From contig NZ_KZ478004.1 of the NCBI RefSeq assembly GCF_002837185.1, positions 59,231-92,165 on the forward strand: 32,935 bases of DNA. Direction: 5' to 3'. The notes beneath the pieces were generated by a model. It was not told where the DNA came from. It saw nothing but the letters and a program-made list of their open reading frames with translations, and searched no databases. This document shows positions 17,401-24,592 of the stretch, piece by piece. Made by a program: the position numbers and the translations under genes. The stretch's first letter is position 1, and every line of letters begins with the position of its first letter. This stretch comes from Pseudomonas fluorescens. Lineage in GTDB: Bacteria; Pseudomonadota; Gammaproteobacteria; Pseudomonadales; Pseudomonadaceae.

Positions 17401-17523
17401 GTCGGGGCACGGGTGAGCCTGGCCCTGAGCAAGGATGCGCGAGTGAACTTCGACTACAACGGTTTGCTGGCCAGCAAGGAGAAGGTGCATGGCGTCGGTT
17501 TGAGCCTGGACTGGGCGTTCTGA
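14416..17523 (+). CDS. prtB: Autotransporter subtilase PrtB
   Basis: A 1035-residue paralogue of PrtA with the same order: extended signal peptide ending about residue 44 (TAQAA), S8 protease domain with Asp93, His150 (NHGTHVGG) and Ser371 (GTSMAAPHVAG), beta-strand repeat (LVLTGANTYSGPTLVNQG), and a barrel from about 762 to 1035 ending DWAF. The start is GTG at 14416 with AAGGAAGG 5 bases upstream. The catalytic Asp sits in IFDQPVYAPHPEF, so the usual Asp-Ser/Thr-Gly is replaced by Asp-Gln-Pro; the Asp is kept and activity is likely. The protease domain is well diverged from PrtA, whereas the region from the beta-strand repeat to the C-terminus is nearly superimposable. Confidence 0.95.
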   Translation: MKKCKSGFTIALHTGPGYPLKALSRVPYGALLCCLASLGTAQAAPYVETGKPGDAASWRSNEFKADWGLGAVHADTAYAAGYTGKGVKLGIFDQPVYAPHPEFASPDKVVTIVTEGIRQYTDPYIPVKAGDAFRYDGTPSLGSNGKLGNHGTHVGGIAAGNRDGGPMHGVAFNAQIISAENGDPGPEDGIILGNDGAVYKAGWDALVASGARIINNSWGIGIGDQYAKGGRDPAFPNFTVNEAQAQFNNIRPILGTIAGGAYQGAIDAARSGVLTIFAAGNDYNRNNPDAISGLAYFVPEIAPNWLSVAALQQNPDTASANPYVISTFSSRCGYAASFCVAAPGTKIFSSIINGTNLDNLTNDYANFNGTSMAAPHVAGSAAVLMERFPYMSGDQISTLLKTTATDLGAPGIDSLYGWGMINLGKAINGPGMFVTAEDIPAEFRIDGAYGSGQFVADLPGIGAVVDAGKPTQRVCNDIHCGLDVWSNDIAGHGGLTKQGIGTLVLTGANTYSGPTLVNQGLLAINGSVTSDVTVSQSGVVGGSGRIGSLSAKSGGTVAPGNSIGTLNVAGNVTFDAGSTYAVELSPTSSDRIVAGGTATLNGGTVTLALENSPTLLSVSQAQSLIGRQYNILQAAGGVTGRFGAVLPDYLFIGGTLNYAAGGVQLDVARTNSFASVAATPNQRAVAAAAEQLGAGNGVYESLLLAPTAASAQGAFQQLSGEVYPALETALVNDSRYVREAVGERLRNGEMGATSQAIDSRGNVWVKALGAWGKTDSRSDTAGYTTSIGGMLAGVDGALDDATRIGLVAGYSDTSLNMGSDTHSRASVDSYHFGAYAGHEIGAWRLSGGATYSWHRADVKRDLQYGDVSGKQKAKVDAHSTQVFTEAAYRINLQPLALEPFANLAYVHLDTDSFKEKGDAAALKSGDDSRDLVLSTLGVRALKTFNVNDHQQLEVSGTLGWQHNLSSTDSEQHLAFASGGPSFAVQSAPMVRDAALVGARVSLALSKDARVNFDYNGLLASKEKVHGVGLSLDWAF

Positions 17524-17539
17524 CGCGTTAAAAACCACG

Positions 17540-17637
17540 GTAGGAGCGAGCTTGCTCGCGAATAACTCAAGTGCGGCGCGTTTGTTCAGGTAGAGCGCGT
17601 CATCGTTGACGAGCTTCGCGAGCAAGCTCGCTTCTAC
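17540..17637 (+). repeat. REP pair (GTAGGAGCGAGC type) between prtB and lipA
   Basis: Units at 17540-17561 and, inverted, 17616-17637 (with one change, CTTCTAC for CTCCTAC) flank a 54-base centre containing CGCGTCATCGTTGACGA. The pair occupies most of the prtB-lipA gap, leaving lipA with little room for its own promoter. Confidence 0.92.
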
Positions 17638-17702
17638 AGCGGGTGATGGATAAAAAGGTGTTTTGGCTTTCTCGACAAATCCAACAACAGAGAGGCAGTG
17701 CC

Positions 17703-19127
17703 ATGGGTATCTTTGACTACAAAAACCTCGGGACCGAGGGCTCCAAAGCGCTGTTCGCCGATGCGCTGGCGATCACGCTGTATGCCTACCACAACCTGGA
17801 TCACGGTTTTGCCGTGGGTTATCAGAACAACGGCCTGGGCCTGGGCTTGCCGGCCACGCTGGTGAGCGCCTTGATCGGCGGCACCGATGCCCAGGGGGTG
17901 ATTGGCGGGATCCCCTGGAACCCCGACTCGGAAAAAGCCGCCCTCGACGCCGTGCACGCGGCCGGCTGGACGCCGATCAGCGCGGGCGCCCTGGGTTACA
18001 CCGGCAAGGTGGACGCGCGGGGCACATTCTTTGGCGAAAAACCCGGCTACGCCTCGGCCCAGGTCGAAGTGCTGGGCAAATACGATGATGCCGGCATGCT
18101 GCAGGAAATCGGCATCGGTTTTCGCGGCACCTCGGGGCCGCGGGAGAACCTGATCAGTGACGCCATCGGTGATGTGATCAGCGACCTGCTCGCCGCGTTC
18201 GGGCCCAAGGACTACGCGAAAAACTACGCCGGCGAAGCCTTCGGCGGCTTGCTCAACAACGTCGCCGAGTTTGCCGGTGCCCACGGCCTGAGCGGCCAGG
18301 ATGTGCTGGTCAGCGGTCACAGCCTCGGTGGGCTGGCGGTCAACAGCATGGCCGACTTGAGCGACAGTAAATGGGCGGGTTTCTACAAGGACGCCAACTA
18401 CGTGGCCTACGCCTCGCCAACCCAGAGTGGCGGTGACAAGGTGCTGAACGTGGGCTACGAGAATGACCCGGTGTTCCGCGCGCTGGATGGCGCATCGTTC
18501 AACCCGTCGTCGCTGGGCGTGCACGACAAACCCCATGAGTCCACCACCGACAATATCGTCAGCTTCAACGACCACTACGCGTCATCGCTGTGGAACGTGC
18601 TGCCGTTTTCCATCCTCAACCTGCCGACCTGGGTGTCGCACTTGCCCACCGGCTACGGCGATGGCATGACGCGCATTCTCGACTCCGGCTTCTATGAGCA
18701 GATGACCCGCGACTCCACGGTGATCGTCGCCAACCTGTCCGACCCCGCGCGGGCCACCACCTGGGTGCAAGACCTCAACCGTAATGCCGAAGCGCACAAG
18801 GGCAATACGTTCATCATCGGCAGTCACGGCGACGACCTGATCCAGGGCGGCAAGGGCGCGGACTTTATCGAGGGCGGCAAAGGCAATGACACGATCCGCG
18901 ACAGCAGCGGGCATAACACCTTCCTGTTCAGCGGGCACTTTGGCAATGATCGTGTGCTGGGCTACCAGGCAACGGACAAGCTGGTCTTCACGGACGTGCA
19001 GGGCAGCACGGATTATCGTGATCATGCCAAGCTGGTAGGCGGGGACACCGTGATCAGCTTCGGCGCCGACTCGGTGACACTGGTGGGGGTGAGCAGTGTG
19101 TCAGGGGAGGGGATAATGATCGGCTGA
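17703..19127 (+). CDS. lipA: Family I.3 extracellular lipase LipA (TliA-like)
   Basis: A 474-residue secreted lipase, very similar along its length to TliA and other Pseudomonas family I.3 lipases, some of which also degrade polyester polyurethane. The nucleophile elbow GHSLGG gives Ser207; Asp255 (NDPVF) and His313 (VSHLPTG) fall at the expected triad positions. No Sec signal is present. RTX motifs are few, about residues 374-402 (GSHGDDLIQGG, GGKGNDTIRD), and the C-terminal secretion domain ends in SGEGIMIG. Export should use AprDEF. I chose ATG at 17703 (MGIFDYKNLG), the family start, with GAGAGG upstream; the open frame reaches back to 17643 without family support. Confidence 0.97.
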   Translation: MGIFDYKNLGTEGSKALFADALAITLYAYHNLDHGFAVGYQNNGLGLGLPATLVSALIGGTDAQGVIGGIPWNPDSEKAALDAVHAAGWTPISAGALGYTGKVDARGTFFGEKPGYASAQVEVLGKYDDAGMLQEIGIGFRGTSGPRENLISDAIGDVISDLLAAFGPKDYAKNYAGEAFGGLLNNVAEFAGAHGLSGQDVLVSGHSLGGLAVNSMADLSDSKWAGFYKDANYVAYASPTQSGGDKVLNVGYENDPVFRALDGASFNPSSLGVHDKPHESTTDNIVSFNDHYASSLWNVLPFSILNLPTWVSHLPTGYGDGMTRILDSGFYEQMTRDSTVIVANLSDPARATTWVQDLNRNAEAHKGNTFIIGSHGDDLIQGGKGADFIEGGKGNDTIRDSSGHNTFLFSGHFGNDRVLGYQATDKLVFTDVQGSTDYRDHAKLVGGDTVISFGADSVTLVGVSSVSGEGIMIG

Positions 19128-19146
19128 GTGGGAACACCGTCAAAAC

Positions 19147-19235
19147 TGTGGGAGGGGGCTTGCCCCCGATTGCGGTGTATCAGCCTGCTTATATGTAGCT
19201 GACCTGCCGCTATCGGGGGCAAGCCCCCTCCCACA
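19147..19235 (+). repeat. REP pair downstream of lipA
   Basis: Complete TGTGGGAGGGGGCTTG units at 19147-19170 and, inverted, 19212-19235. The pair lies between the convergent lipA and lipoprotein genes and probably protects or ends the operon transcript. No T-tract follows, so it is not by itself an intrinsic terminator. Confidence 0.93.
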
Positions 19236-19258
19236 TGTGATCGGCGTTGACGCCAGGC

Positions 19259-19477
19259 TTATTGTTCCTTGCGCACCGTTGCCACGTCATCGGCCTTGAT
19301 ACGAATACGCTTGCCGGCGATGTCGGTGAATTCATAGAAACCGTCGGCGGTCTTGGCGTTGGGTGTGTCCTTGGTCAGATACTGTGTGCCGTTTTGCAAC
19401 GTGACCACCGTTTGCGTGGAGCAACCGGCCAATACCAGAAAAGTGAGTGCAACCAGCGGCAGACCCAAATTCTTCAT
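19259..19477 (-). CDS. YgdI/YgdR (DUF903) family lipoprotein
   Basis: A 72-residue lipoprotein. The signal peptide MKNLGLPLVALTFLVLAG is followed by the lipobox Cys19, then Ser20-Thr21, which argues against inner-membrane retention. The remaining 50 residues (VVTLQNGTQYLTKD to IRIKADDVATV) match the small SH3-like fold of YgdI/YgdR proteins, whose function is unknown. ATG at 19477 has AAGGG 8 bases upstream; ATG at 19483 would add two residues but leaves little room for a ribosome binding site. The open frame reaches back to 19618 but that part is not lipoprotein-like. Confidence 0.88.
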   Translation of the reverse strand: MKNLGLPLVALTFLVLAGCSTQTVVTLQNGTQYLTKDTPNAKTADGFYEFTDIAGKRIRIKADDVATVRKEQ

Positions 19478-19543
19478 GTTCATTACCCTTACCTTTAACC
19501 CTGAAAAGTCCCGCAGCGTCTGGCTACGGGGCATAAATGTTAC

Positions 19544-19575
19544 GCGATCAGCTCCCTCATCTGATCGCTTTTTTT
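19544..19575 (+). terminator. Rho-independent terminator, + strand, of unassigned transcript
   Basis: GCGATCAG (19544-19551) and CTGATCGC (19561-19568) pair perfectly over 8 bp with a 9-base loop, followed by seven T. This is a classic intrinsic terminator for the + strand. The nearest upstream + gene is lipA, more than 400 bases away, with a REP pair and the antisense lipoprotein gene between. It may end lipA read-through or a small or antisense RNA. The dyad could instead act as an operator for the lipoprotein promoter. Confidence 0.65.
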
Positions 19576-19671
19576 CAAAAAGTTGCAGGCGCCATTTATC
19601 TATTACTGATTGCAACAAAGCGTTTGCAGCGTCACTCTGTATGCATAACCAGTAGTTGATCGCTTTGTGCC

Positions 19672-21318
19672 ATGGCCAACCCCCTCGAAGACCCCTTGTA
19701 TTACCTGCACAACTTCCGCCAAGTGCTGATGTGGTTGGAGCAGCGCTATGCCGATCTGCTCGACCCGGACGAATTGCAGTTCATTCAGCAATTCGACAGG
19801 TTGCCGCAGGCGTCGCAAGCGTTATTGGTGCGCATGGTCATGCGCAAGGGCGTGCATTTTCGTGGAGGCAAGCTCAATTACCTGGAAATCGGCTGCCCGC
19901 ATGCGGCCATGCAGCCATTGCTGGCGCTCGGTTGGGTCGAGGACCACTGCCTGTTGGGCTTTGAAGAACTGTTCGGTTTGCTGCAAAAAAGCGAGTTGCT
20001 CGCGGCCTTCAAGCCCTGGATCGAGCAACCCAAGGGCCGCAAAACCGACTGGCTGGAGCCATTGGCTGCGCAGTTCAATGAGAGCCGCAGCTTCGCCCTT
20101 TGGTGCCCCGACCTGCAGGATGTGCTCTACAGCCTGACAGTGATGCAGTTGTGCGACCGCCTGCGCCTGATGTTTTTCGGCAACCTGTACCAGGACTGGT
20201 CGGAGTTCGTGCTGGCGGACCTGGGTATCTACACCTATGAGAAGGTTGCGTTCTGCGCCGAGTCCCGAGGGTTGCGCAGCCGCGCCGACGTGGAGGGCTT
20301 TTTGTTCCTGCACCAGTGTCAACAGGCTTTTGATGCGGGCCAGGCGCTGGAAACGGTGTTGGCGCACATCGCCACGCTGCACACCGACAACCCCTGGCTG
20401 GAAAAACGCCGCGCCAAATTGCTCTTCCAGATCGGCCAATACTGCGAGCGCAGCGCTGAGTTGAGCGTGGCCGAGCAGATCTATCGTGGCTGCGCCTATC
20501 CCGGCGCGCGTGCGCGGTTGATCCGCGTGCTGGAGCGCCAGGAGGCCTATGCACAAGCCCTGGCATTGGCCGTGGCGGCGCAACAGGCGCCGCAAAGCGC
20601 CGCCGAGCAGCAACACCTGCTGCGCGTAGTGCCGCGCCTGCGGCGCAAGCTGGGTGAGCCCAAGGTGCCCAAGGCCAAGCCGCGAGCCGTCACGCGCCTG
20701 GACCTGGCACTGACACCGCCGCAACCGCTGATGTCGGTGGAATATTGCGTGCAGGCCCACCTGAGCGAGCCGGGCGCGCCGGTGCATTACGTGGAAAACG
20801 GCCTGATCAATTCGCTGTTCGGCCTGCTGTGCTGGGACGTGATCTTCGCGCCGCTGCCCGGCGCGTTTTTCCACCCGTTCCAGCGCGGGCCTGCCGACCT
20901 GCACAGTGAGGACTTTCATCAGCGCCGAACCGAGTTGTTCAGCACCTGCTTTGAGCAACTGCGGGACGAGCGCTACAAGATCACTATTCGCCAACGCTAC
21001 GTGGACAAGTGGGGCATTCAATCGCCCTTTGTATTCTGGAACCTGCTCAGCGAAGAGCTGCTGGAGCAAGCCCTGACCTGCCTGCCAGCCGAACACCTGC
21101 GTTACTGGTTCGAGCGGCTGCTGCTGGATATCCGCGCCAACCGCACCGGGATGCCTGACTTGATCCAGTTCTGGCCGGCGCAGAAAACCTACCGCATGAT
21201 CGAGGTCAAGGGCCCTGGCGACCGCCTGCAGGACAATCAACTGCGCTGGCTGGAGTTCTGCGGCGAGTACCAGATGCCGGTCACGGTCTGCTATGTGCGC
21301 TGGGCAGAGCCCGCTTGA
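19672..21318 (+). CDS. FAN1-type VRR-NUC DNA repair nuclease
   Basis: A 548-residue protein colinear with bacterial FAN1 nucleases: an N-terminal helical region (LYYLHNFRQVLMWLEQRY), a DNA-binding SAP-like part, helical repeats in the middle, and a C-terminal VRR-NUC domain. Active-site residues are Asp496 (GMPDLIQF) and Glu511 with Lys513 (IEVKGPGDRLQDNQ); Glu375 in YVENGLINSLFGLL is the likely further catalytic glutamate. FAN1 enzymes cut 5' flaps and unhook interstrand crosslinks; the bacterial form is a standalone repair nuclease. No good ribosome binding site precedes the ATG. Its stop overlaps the start of the next gene, so both should act together. Confidence 0.93.
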   Translation: MANPLEDPLYYLHNFRQVLMWLEQRYADLLDPDELQFIQQFDRLPQASQALLVRMVMRKGVHFRGGKLNYLEIGCPHAAMQPLLALGWVEDHCLLGFEELFGLLQKSELLAAFKPWIEQPKGRKTDWLEPLAAQFNESRSFALWCPDLQDVLYSLTVMQLCDRLRLMFFGNLYQDWSEFVLADLGIYTYEKVAFCAESRGLRSRADVEGFLFLHQCQQAFDAGQALETVLAHIATLHTDNPWLEKRRAKLLFQIGQYCERSAELSVAEQIYRGCAYPGARARLIRVLERQEAYAQALALAVAAQQAPQSAAEQQHLLRVVPRLRRKLGEPKVPKAKPRAVTRLDLALTPPQPLMSVEYCVQAHLSEPGAPVHYVENGLINSLFGLLCWDVIFAPLPGAFFHPFQRGPADLHSEDFHQRRTELFSTCFEQLRDERYKITIRQRYVDKWGIQSPFVFWNLLSEELLEQALTCLPAEHLRYWFERLLLDIRANRTGMPDLIQFWPAQKTYRMIEVKGPGDRLQDNQLRWLEFCGEYQMPVTVCYVRWAEPA

Positions 21319-23573
21319 GCTATAGCGTCGCGGTGCGGGCGTTGTGCGAGTTCACGGCCAAGGTCGGTGACCTGGACTTGCGCTTTACTCCCTCGCCCAG
21401 TGCCCAGGAAGGCATCGTCGGCCATCGCACGGTGGCGTCGCGGCGCAGCGCGCATTACCAGAACGAAGTCGCGCTCGAGGGCGAGTACGAGCAACTCAAG
21501 GTGCGGGGCAGGGCGGACGGCTATGACCCGGACAGCAACCGCCTCGAAGAGGTAAAAACCTATCGCGGCGACCTTAAGGACCAGCCCGCCAACCATCGGC
21601 AATTGCATTGGGCCCAGGTCAAGGTCTATGGCTGGTTGATGTGCCAGAAGCTGGGGCTCGATGAGATCGAGCTGGCGCTGGTGTATTTCGATATCGTCGG
21701 CGAGGGCGAGACCCTGCTCAAACAGCGCTTTGCCGCGCCCGACCTGGAGCGCTTCTTCAACCAGCAATGTGCGCTGTTCCTGGACTGGGCCCACCAGCAG
21801 ATGCAACACCGTGAAGCGCGCAACCGCGACGCGCAAGGCCTGGCGTTTCCCCATGCCGAGTTTCGCAGCGGCCAGCGTTCGCTGGCCGAATCGGTCTACA
21901 AGGCGGTGAGTACCGGCCGTTGCCTGATGGCCCAGGCGCCGACCGGCATCGGCAAGACCGTCGGCACCCTGTTTCCGATGCTCAAGGCCCTGGCACCGCA
22001 GCAGTTGGACAAGGTGTTTTTCCTGACCGCCAAGACCCCGGGCCGCAAGCTGGCGCTGGATGCCGCCCAAGTGCTGTACGACAGCAGCCCCGAACTGTCC
22101 CTGCGTGTGCTGGAACTGGTGGCCCGGGACAAGGCCTGCGAGCACCTGGACAAAGCCTGCCACGGCGACTCGTGTCCGCTGGCCAAGGGCTTTTACGATC
22201 GCTTGCCCGCCGCCCGCCAGGCGGCAGCCAGGGTTCGTCTGCTCGATCAGCGTCACCTGCGGGAGGTGGCGCTGGCCCACGACGTCTGCCCCTATTACCT
22301 GAGCCAGGAAATGGCGCGCTGGACCGACGTGGTGGTTGCCGACTACAACTACTATTTCGACTTCGGCGCCATGCTCTTCGGGCTTGCGCAGCTCAATCAG
22401 TGGCGCGTCGCCGTGCTCGTCGACGAGGCGCATAACCTGGTCGAGCGCGCACGTTCGATGTACAGCGCCAGCCTCGACCAGTACAGCCTCAAGACGCTGC
22501 GCGACAGCGCCCCCGAGCCGCTGAAAAAGCCCTTGCAGCGCTTGAACCGTGAGTGGAATGCGCTGCACAAGGACCAGCTTGCGCCGTATCAGGCGTACGC
22601 GGCCAAACCCGACAAGCTGCTCCAGGCCCTGAGCCTCTGTGCCAGCGCCATGGGCGACTATTTCAACGACCACCCCGAAGCCCTCAGCGGCGACTTGCAG
22701 GCCTTTTACTTTGAGGCGCTGCAATTTAACAAGGTGGCCGAGCTGTTCAATGAACACTTCATCTTCGATATCAGCAAGCGCGCCTTCAGCGCCAAGCGCA
22801 GCAGCTCGACCCTGTGCCTGCGCAACGTGGTGCCGGCCGAGTTCATCCGGCCCAGGTTGACGGCTGCGCGCAGCAGCGTGCTGTTCTCCGCGACCCTCAG
22901 CCCCCGCCACTACTACGCCGACTTGCTCGGGCTGCCGACGGACACCGCCTGGGTCGACGTCGAATCGCCGTTCAAGGCCGAGCAACTACAGGTGAGCATC
23001 GTCGAGCGCATCTCCACGCGGTTCGTGCATCGCCAGGCGTCGCTGGAACCCATTGTGGAATTGATCGCCCGGCAATTCGCCACGCAGCCGGGCAATTACC
23101 TGGCATTTTTCTCCAGCTTCGATTACCTGCAACAAGTCGCACAGCTGCTGGCCGAGCGGCACCCGCAGATTGCTCTGTGGCTGCAGTCGCGGGGTATGGC
23201 CGAGGCTGAACGCCAGGCCTTTCTGGACCAGTTCACCCCGCACAGCCAGGGCGTGGGTTTTGCGGTACTGGGCGGCGCCTTTGGCGAAGGCATCGACTTG
23301 CCCGGCGCGCGCCTGATCGGCGCGTTTATCGCCACCCTGGGCCTGCCGCAGCTCAATCCGGTGAATGAACAGATGAAAGCGCGCATGGGCGCAATCTTCG
23401 GCGCGGGCTATGACTACACCTATCTGTATCCCGGTATCCAGAAAGTGGTGCAGGCGGCGGGGAGGGTGATCCGCAGTCAACACGACCGGGGCGTGGTGAT
23501 GTTGATCGATGATCGCTTTGGTGAGGCGCGGGTGAGGCAATTATTGCCGCGTTGGTGGGCACCAACGACCTGA
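21315..23573 (+). CDS. Cas4/RecB-like nuclease fused to XPD/DinG-family Fe-S helicase
   Basis: A 752-residue two-part protein. Residues 1 to about 180 carry a PD-(D/E)XK nuclease pattern: Asp68 (GRADGY), Glu79 and Lys81 (LEEVKTYRG), and QVKVYGWLM as the trailing QXXXY helix. The rest is an SF2 5'-3' helicase: Walker A QAPTGIGKT with Lys214, DEAH at 370-373, SATLSPRHYY, and motif VI VVQAAGRVIRS. Cys275, Cys282, Cys287 and Cys325 lie between Walker A and DEAH as expected for the 4Fe-4S domain. The start is TTG at 21315, whose last two bases fall in the FAN1 stop codon, giving a 4-base overlap; GTG at 21333 is an alternative. It probably unwinds and trims DNA in repair. Confidence 0.9.
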   Translation: MSYSVAVRALCEFTAKVGDLDLRFTPSPSAQEGIVGHRTVASRRSAHYQNEVALEGEYEQLKVRGRADGYDPDSNRLEEVKTYRGDLKDQPANHRQLHWAQVKVYGWLMCQKLGLDEIELALVYFDIVGEGETLLKQRFAAPDLERFFNQQCALFLDWAHQQMQHREARNRDAQGLAFPHAEFRSGQRSLAESVYKAVSTGRCLMAQAPTGIGKTVGTLFPMLKALAPQQLDKVFFLTAKTPGRKLALDAAQVLYDSSPELSLRVLELVARDKACEHLDKACHGDSCPLAKGFYDRLPAARQAAARVRLLDQRHLREVALAHDVCPYYLSQEMARWTDVVVADYNYYFDFGAMLFGLAQLNQWRVAVLVDEAHNLVERARSMYSASLDQYSLKTLRDSAPEPLKKPLQRLNREWNALHKDQLAPYQAYAAKPDKLLQALSLCASAMGDYFNDHPEALSGDLQAFYFEALQFNKVAELFNEHFIFDISKRAFSAKRSSSTLCLRNVVPAEFIRPRLTAARSSVLFSATLSPRHYYADLLGLPTDTAWVDVESPFKAEQLQVSIVERISTRFVHRQASLEPIVELIARQFATQPGNYLAFFSSFDYLQQVAQLLAERHPQIALWLQSRGMAEAERQAFLDQFTPHSQGVGFAVLGGAFGEGIDLPGARLIGAFIATLGLPQLNPVNEQMKARMGAIFGAGYDYTYLYPGIQKVVQAAGRVIRSQHDRGVVMLIDDRFGEARVRQLLPRWWAPTT

Positions 23574-23591
23574 GGGATACACAGCCATTCA

Positions 23592-23623
23592 AATGTGGGA
23601 GGGGGCTTGCCCCCTCCCACATT
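23592..23623. repeat. Collapsed REP: 32-base perfect palindrome
   Basis: AATGTGGGAGGGGGC is followed by TT and then its exact reverse complement, giving 15-bp arms with a 2-base centre. It looks like two REP units joined head to head with the usual centre lost. It lies between the convergent helicase and alpha-E genes and can form the same hairpin in transcripts from both sides, so it may act as shared 3' end structure. Confidence 0.9.
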
Positions 23624-23639
23624 GGCACTGTGTTGGGGC

Positions 23640-24590
23640 TTAGACCACTTCCAGGTAGGAGCTTTGTATCGCCCGCGCCAGTTCGCGCACGGTGTCGATG
23701 AAGTCGGTCAGCCGGGTGTGCAGCCCATCTTCCAGAATCTCATCGATGCCGGTGTACCGCAGGCGTGCCTCGAACTCGGCCGCCAGGCGCTGCGCCGTGC
23801 GGCCGTAACTGCCGGGCAGGTCGGCGAGGATGTGGCTCAGTTCCTCGATGCACGCATGCAGCGAGCGCGGCACGTCGCTGCGCAACAGCAGCAGCTCGGA
23901 CACCGAACGGGCGTTCAGGGCATTCGGGTACAGCTCGGTGTAGGCTTCGAACGAAGACAGCGCCCGCAGCAGGGCACTCCACTGGTAATAGCCGCGTGCC
24001 GACAAGTCGCTGACTTCTTCGGACTCTTCACCAAACATCTCATAACGCGCATCCAGCAGGCGTAGGGTGTTGTCCGCACGTTCGACAAAGGTGCCCAGGC
24101 GAATGAATCGATAGGCGTCATTGCGCATGATGGTGCCGGAGGTTGCGCCGCGAAACAGGTGCGAGCGTTGCTTGACCCAGTCACAGAAATGGCTGATGCC
24201 ATGCCGCGCCAGGCCGCCGGCGGCGATGCTGCGCATTTCCAGCCAGGTGGCGTTGAGGTTTTCCCACATGTCGGCGGTGATGCGTCCGCGCACTGCATGG
24301 GCATTGCCCCTGGCAGCGCGCAGGCAGTTGTAGATACTGGCCGGGTTTTCTTCATCCAGGGCGAAGAAGTGCAGCATGCGTTCGGCGTCCAGTTGCTGAT
24401 GGCGCTCAAGGTAGCTGTCCAGGGTGCCGCTGCAGAGCAACGACATCGCCAGTTCATCGAGCCCATCGCTGCGCCCGGCCTGGGGCATCAACGACAGCGA
24501 ATAACTGACTTCCAGCATGCGCGCCAGGTTCTCGGCGCGCTCAAGATAGCGGGACATCCAATACAGATCTGCGGCGGTTCTACTCAACAT
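23640..24590 (-). CDS. Alpha-E domain protein (DUF403)
   Basis: A 316-residue all-helical protein with the family motif near the start (YWMSRYLERAENLARML) and a second copy in the middle (RLGTFVERADNTLRLLDARY). Alpha-E proteins are nearly always encoded next to a circularly permuted ATP-grasp protein and often a transglutaminase-like protease; the set is thought to make or process a peptide tag or peptide product, still uncharacterised. The start is 2 bases after the stop of the ATP-grasp gene, so the two are co-translated. No transglutaminase follows; the next gene is convergent. Confidence 0.93.
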   Translation of the reverse strand: MLSRTAADLYWMSRYLERAENLARMLEVSYSLSLMPQAGRSDGLDELAMSLLCSGTLDSYLERHQQLDAERMLHFFALDEENPASIYNCLRAARGNAHAVRGRITADMWENLNATWLEMRSIAAGGLARHGISHFCDWVKQRSHLFRGATSGTIMRNDAYRFIRLGTFVERADNTLRLLDARYEMFGEESEEVSDLSARGYYQWSALLRALSSFEAYTELYPNALNARSVSELLLLRSDVPRSLHACIEELSHILADLPGSYGRTAQRLAAEFEARLRYTGIDEILEDGLHTRLTDFIDTVRELARAIQSSYLEVV

Positions 24591-24592
24591 AC

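Noticed and set aside
14431..17625. 1064-residue open frame on the minus strand opposite prtB
   Set aside because: It is the mirror of a GC-rich gene with low-stop codon usage; prtB has full catalytic and barrel motifs and a good ribosome binding site, the antisense product has no recognisable motif.
21315..23573. Cas4-like and DinG-like features as a type IV CRISPR system
   Set aside because: No csf genes, no array, and the two domains are fused in one chromosomal protein next to FAN1; a general repair role fits better.
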